From positions 363,479 to 427,478 of the forward strand of contig NZ_JAGILA010000005.1 of the NCBI RefSeq assembly GCF_017874595.1: a stretch of DNA of 64,000 bases. The letters run 5' to 3'. Origin of the DNA: Sinorhizobium kostiense (GTDB lineage: Bacteria; Pseudomonadota; Alphaproteobacteria; Rhizobiales; Rhizobiaceae). Positions within the stretch are counted from its first letter, which is position 1, and each line of letters opens with the position of its first letter. Shown here piece by piece: positions 61,585-64,000 of this stretch. The position numbers and the translations under genes are program-made. Under the pieces are notes generated by a model. The model saw only the letters and a list, made by a program, of their open reading frames with translations, ran no database searches and was not told where the DNA came from.

Positions 61585-62064
61585 TCAAGCTCCTCTCATC
61601 ACGTCTGCTGCGTCCTGAACGGCGCGCACGATCTTGTCGTAGCCGGTGCAACGACAGAGATTTCCGGCAAGACCGAAGCGTATTTCCTCTTCGGTCGGAT
61701 CCGGATTCTTCGCCAGCAGATCCTTTGCGGCAATGAGGAAGCCGGGCGTGCAGATGCCACATTGCAAGGCGGCATGTTCGAGGAACTTTTGTTGCAGCGG
61801 ATGAAGCTGGTCACCCTGTGCCATTCCCTCGACGGTCTCGATGCGCCGGCCTTCCGCCTCTGCCCCAAGCACGAGACAGGAGCAGACCAGGCAATCGTCG
61901 AGAATAATGCTGCAGGCGCCGCAGTCGCCCGTGCCGCAGCCTTCCTTCGCTCCCATGAGCCCCAGGCGATCACGCAACACGTCAAGCAGCGTCTCGTCGG
62001 CGTGACAGAGAAACTCGGCGTTGTCGCCATTGATGTTCGTTGAAACTGCTATGCCTGCCATCAT
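61585..62064 (-). CDS. Molybdenum hydroxylase small 2Fe-2S subunit (CoxS type)
   Basis: This 159-residue protein binds two [2Fe-2S] clusters. The plant-type cluster is at [16 protein letters not shown] and the second at [16 protein letters not shown] and [15 protein letters not shown]. It passes electrons from the molybdenum centre to the FAD subunit. Its start overlaps the FAD-subunit stop (ATGA). Confidence 0.95.
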   Translation of the reverse strand: MMAGIAVSTNINGDNAEFLCHADETLLDVLRDRLGLMGAKEGCGTGDCGACSIILDDCLVCSCLVLGAEAEGRRIETVEGMAQGDQLHPLQQKFLEHAALQCGICTPGFLIAAKDLLAKNPDPTEEEIRFGLAGNLCRCTGYDKIVRAVQDAADVMRGA

Positions 62065-62939
62065 TTCTGTCCTGCACGCTGATAGGCGGCCAGTGCGACC
62101 CGCTTGGCCAGCACTCCCGCGACTTTCCTTCGGAATTCCACAGTGCCTCGCTTGTCGTCTATGGGACGACAGGCGCCTGAACAGGCTGCGGCCAGGCGGT
62201 CAAGCGTCTCGTCGTCGAGGCGGGACCCAGTGAGGATTTCGGCCGCTTCCTCGACCAGAAGCACCGTCGGCGCCACCGCGCCAAGCGCGACGCGCGCCGA
62301 CTGGACGACACCCTGATCGTCAAGAGTGAGATTCACCGCGGCACTGACGACCGCAATATCCATCTCGGTGCGTGGCGTGAACCGTTGGTAGGCGTCGCCC
62401 GAACGCGGCTGGCGCTTGTCGAGCAGAATGGCCTCGATGATCTCGCCGGGCGCAAGCGACGTCTTGCCCGGCCCGACCGGCACCAATTCGACAGCGATCG
62501 TGCGGGAGCCGACCGGCCCCCTGATCAGAGCCTTTGCACCGGCCGCCACCAGCGCGGGCACGCTGTCGGCCGCAGGCGATGCGTTGCAGAGATTTCCAAC
62601 GATGGTGCAACGCCCCTGCACCTGCTTGGAACCGATGAGATTGGCGCTTTCCACCACGCCGGGCCACGCCCGCCGGAGCGCTGCATTCTCGCCGAGGACC
62701 GCGCAAGGCACCGCAGCGCCGATGACGAAACCAACCTCGCTTTCAGTTATGTGTCTCAGGGCGTCTATAGCTTTGATGTCGATGATGAGCTCGGGCTCGA
62801 TGAAGCCCCCCTTCATTCTCACCAGCAGATCACTTCCGCCGGCCAGAACGGCTGCCTTGCCTGACGCTTCCGCCAAGAGACCAACGGCATCTTCTATTGA
62901 ACTAGGACGAATATAGCGCAAAGAATCCCTCCTCTTCAT
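62061..62939 (-). CDS. Molybdenum hydroxylase FAD-binding subunit (CoxM type)
   Basis: This 292-residue subunit has the FAD loop AAVLAGGSDLLVRMKGG and the second glycine motif TIVGNLCNASPAADSVPALV, with the C-terminal CO-dehydrogenase-like FAD fold. It transfers electrons from the iron-sulfur subunit to an acceptor. First gene of the operon (M, S, L, then MoaD-like). No clear promoter was recognised upstream. Confidence 0.94.
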   Translation of the reverse strand: MKRRDSLRYIRPSSIEDAVGLLAEASGKAAVLAGGSDLLVRMKGGFIEPELIIDIKAIDALRHITESEVGFVIGAAVPCAVLGENAALRRAWPGVVESANLIGSKQVQGRCTIVGNLCNASPAADSVPALVAAGAKALIRGPVGSRTIAVELVPVGPGKTSLAPGEIIEAILLDKRQPRSGDAYQRFTPRTEMDIAVVSAAVNLTLDDQGVVQSARVALGAVAPTVLLVEEAAEILTGSRLDDETLDRLAAACSGACRPIDDKRGTVEFRRKVAGVLAKRVALAAYQRAGQK

Positions 62940-63796
62940 GCATTGGGGCGAGACGGGAAACCCGCAGACCCAGTGTCGAGCTCCAGCATGATCTTCCTCG
63001 TCACGCTATGAGCTGCGCTGTTTGGTTGCAAGCCGAGTTCTCCCTTCCAGTCCGATGAGACGGCGCCCGACGCATAGTTCAGCGGTCCTCCAGGTGGCTT
63101 AGTTTTCTAAACCTGCCCAATGCTAGCCTGCCTGATAGGGTGTGGCACTGCGCTGGGAAGCGACGGCCAGCACCAACCGCTGAATCAAATGAAATAGCAT
63201 CAATGGGAGTATAATAAGGGCTATTTCGGCTGTATCGAGGCGATCAGACCTTGGCATACCAGCCAACCGGCCCGCCGGGAGGACGACGGCCATTACGACG
63301 CAGAGAAATGGAATGCAAAGAGCGATCGGAAGCGTGAGACCAAGAAAGACGATTCCAGATTCCGGCGATAACACCGGCCGAGGAGGCGGAAGAGGCGATC
63401 AGTAGGATCAAGCCGCGGTCGACGATCATGGTGGCTTGCTTGTTCTGACTTAGAAAGTCCGCCAACAAAACAGCCTTCCGATGATCGCATCGAGGATCTC
63501 GTCCTGAACGGACAGTCGACCGCTCGCATGACACTCGCACATTCGCGGAGCAAACCATCGCCAAGGAGCTTGACGATCCTGCCGCTGCACTCCCGAACAA
63601 AGCGGTTTGATAAGGGTCTCGCGGGCTTCAGCGAGAGCGCGGAGTGGTGGAGTATCGGACGCTCGGGGAATATGACTACCACGACTTCGTCGATCGCGGC
63701 CTGCTCGACAAGCAGCAAAAAGCAATGGGTTCCTCAGGCCTTGCGCCGAGGAACTCGCGGAGAAGCAACGTGAATGGTAAGGGTTACGAGTGTCGT
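62940..63796. other. Region between molybdenum hydroxylase and tRNA-fMet, mostly non-coding
   Basis: This region is 857 bases. A possible membrane-protein remnant lies on the minus strand (63123-63429). The right part, to 63796, contains the downstream flank of the tRNA-fMet gene with the 87-base repeat unit. The left 180 bases show nothing I can support. Confidence 0.55.
63123..63429 (-). pseudogene. Possible frameshifted small membrane protein
   Basis: Two frames join into one plausible membrane protein: MIVDRGLILLIASSASSAGV from ATG 63429 in one frame, then GIVFLGLTLPIALCIPFLCV and ALIILPLMLFHLIQRLVLAV in the next frame to the stop at 63123. Each alone is short. The second frame by itself starts at GTG 63374 (83 residues). 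Weak support: no good RBS, and no family recognised. Confidence 0.35.

Positions 63797-63814
<18 letters not shown>
63728..63814. repeat. Direct repeat of the sequence flanking tRNA-fMet, right copy
   Basis: The unit spans the downstream flank of tRNA-fMet and its last bases. The left copy, 58781-58867, lies about 4.9 kb away in the same orientation. Confidence 0.75.
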
Positions 63815-63873
<59 letters not shown>

Positions 63874-63940
63874 TTATTTGTGGTGTTGTTTGGCTTTTGG
63901 CCGCAGCGTGTTTGAGAAGATGTTGTTTTTCTTGCGTTTT

Positions 63941-64000
63941 GCAGACCTGGCAGCGACCTACTCTCCCGCGTCTTGAGACGAAGTACCATCGGCGCTGGGG
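63941..64000 (-). rRNA. 5S rRNA, 3' part (5' end outside window)
   Basis: The minus strand matches the 3' half of alpha-proteobacterial 5S rRNA (CAGCGCCGATGGTACTTCGT, then the closing stem ending CCAGGTCTGC at 63941). It is the end of an rRNA operon followed by tRNA-fMet. The 3' end could be a few bases either side. Confidence 0.93.

Overview
The window looks like the main chromosome of a fast-growing alpha-proteobacterium of the Sinorhizobium/Ensifer type. The evidence is GC-rich coding with rhizobial intergenic mosaic repeats, a Tad/Flp pilus locus of the pilA-cpa type with CtrA-like promoter sites, an otsBA pair, and an rRNA operon end (5S rRNA plus initiator tRNA) at the right edge. Species assignment is inference.

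Layout. 1-1.7 kb: tail of a type I secretion ABC protein and its HlyD-type partner. 1.9-6.1 kb: a CelD-like/TPR fusion, small membrane and lipoprotein genes, repeat-rich spacers and a SAM methyltransferase. 6.4-8.4 kb: a membrane GGDEF-EAL protein. 8.4-22.9 kb: a complete Tad pilus locus. pilA, cpaBC, a lipoprotein, tadG/E/E-like, cpaE, an L,D-transpeptidase, cpaF, tadB, tadC and an AAA+ ATPase lie on the minus strand, and the prepilin peptidase cpaA diverges on the plus strand. 23.1-28.6 kb: two glycine-rich repeat proteins followed by a second type I secretion ABC/HlyD pair, whose ABC signature and catalytic glutamate are altered. This is the strongest candidate for an undescribed export system. 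28.7-29.7 kb: an orphan IS3-type OrfA and a LuxR-type regulator. 30.2-32.7 kb: a large FAD/GcvT demethylating dehydrogenase. 32.9-35.3 kb: a small membrane protein and trehalose synthesis (otsBA).

35.4-58.7 kb reads as one catabolic region. A trimethylamine-dehydrogenase-like flavoprotein, TetR regulator, aldehyde dehydrogenase and amino acid/amine permease come first. An IclR-led operon follows (Tm-1-like protein, HAD hydrolase, two class III PLP enzymes, APH-type kinase). Then comes the whole 4-hydroxyphenylacetate/homoprotocatechuate meta-cleavage set (hpaA, hpaBC, hpaFED, hpaGHI, hpaR) with an aromatic amino acid decarboxylase between hpaD and hpaG. Together these could take an aromatic amine or N-methylated amine through an aldehyde to 4-hydroxyphenylacetate and on to pyruvate and succinate semialdehyde. 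The end-to-end route is inference.

59-63 kb holds a three-subunit molybdenum hydroxylase with a MoaD-like gene. It is bracketed by direct repeats of the sequence flanking the initiator tRNA. I saw no CRISPR array, prophage or complete insertion sequence. Coordinates of starts are my choices from start codon, ribosome-binding site and overlap. No database search was possible.
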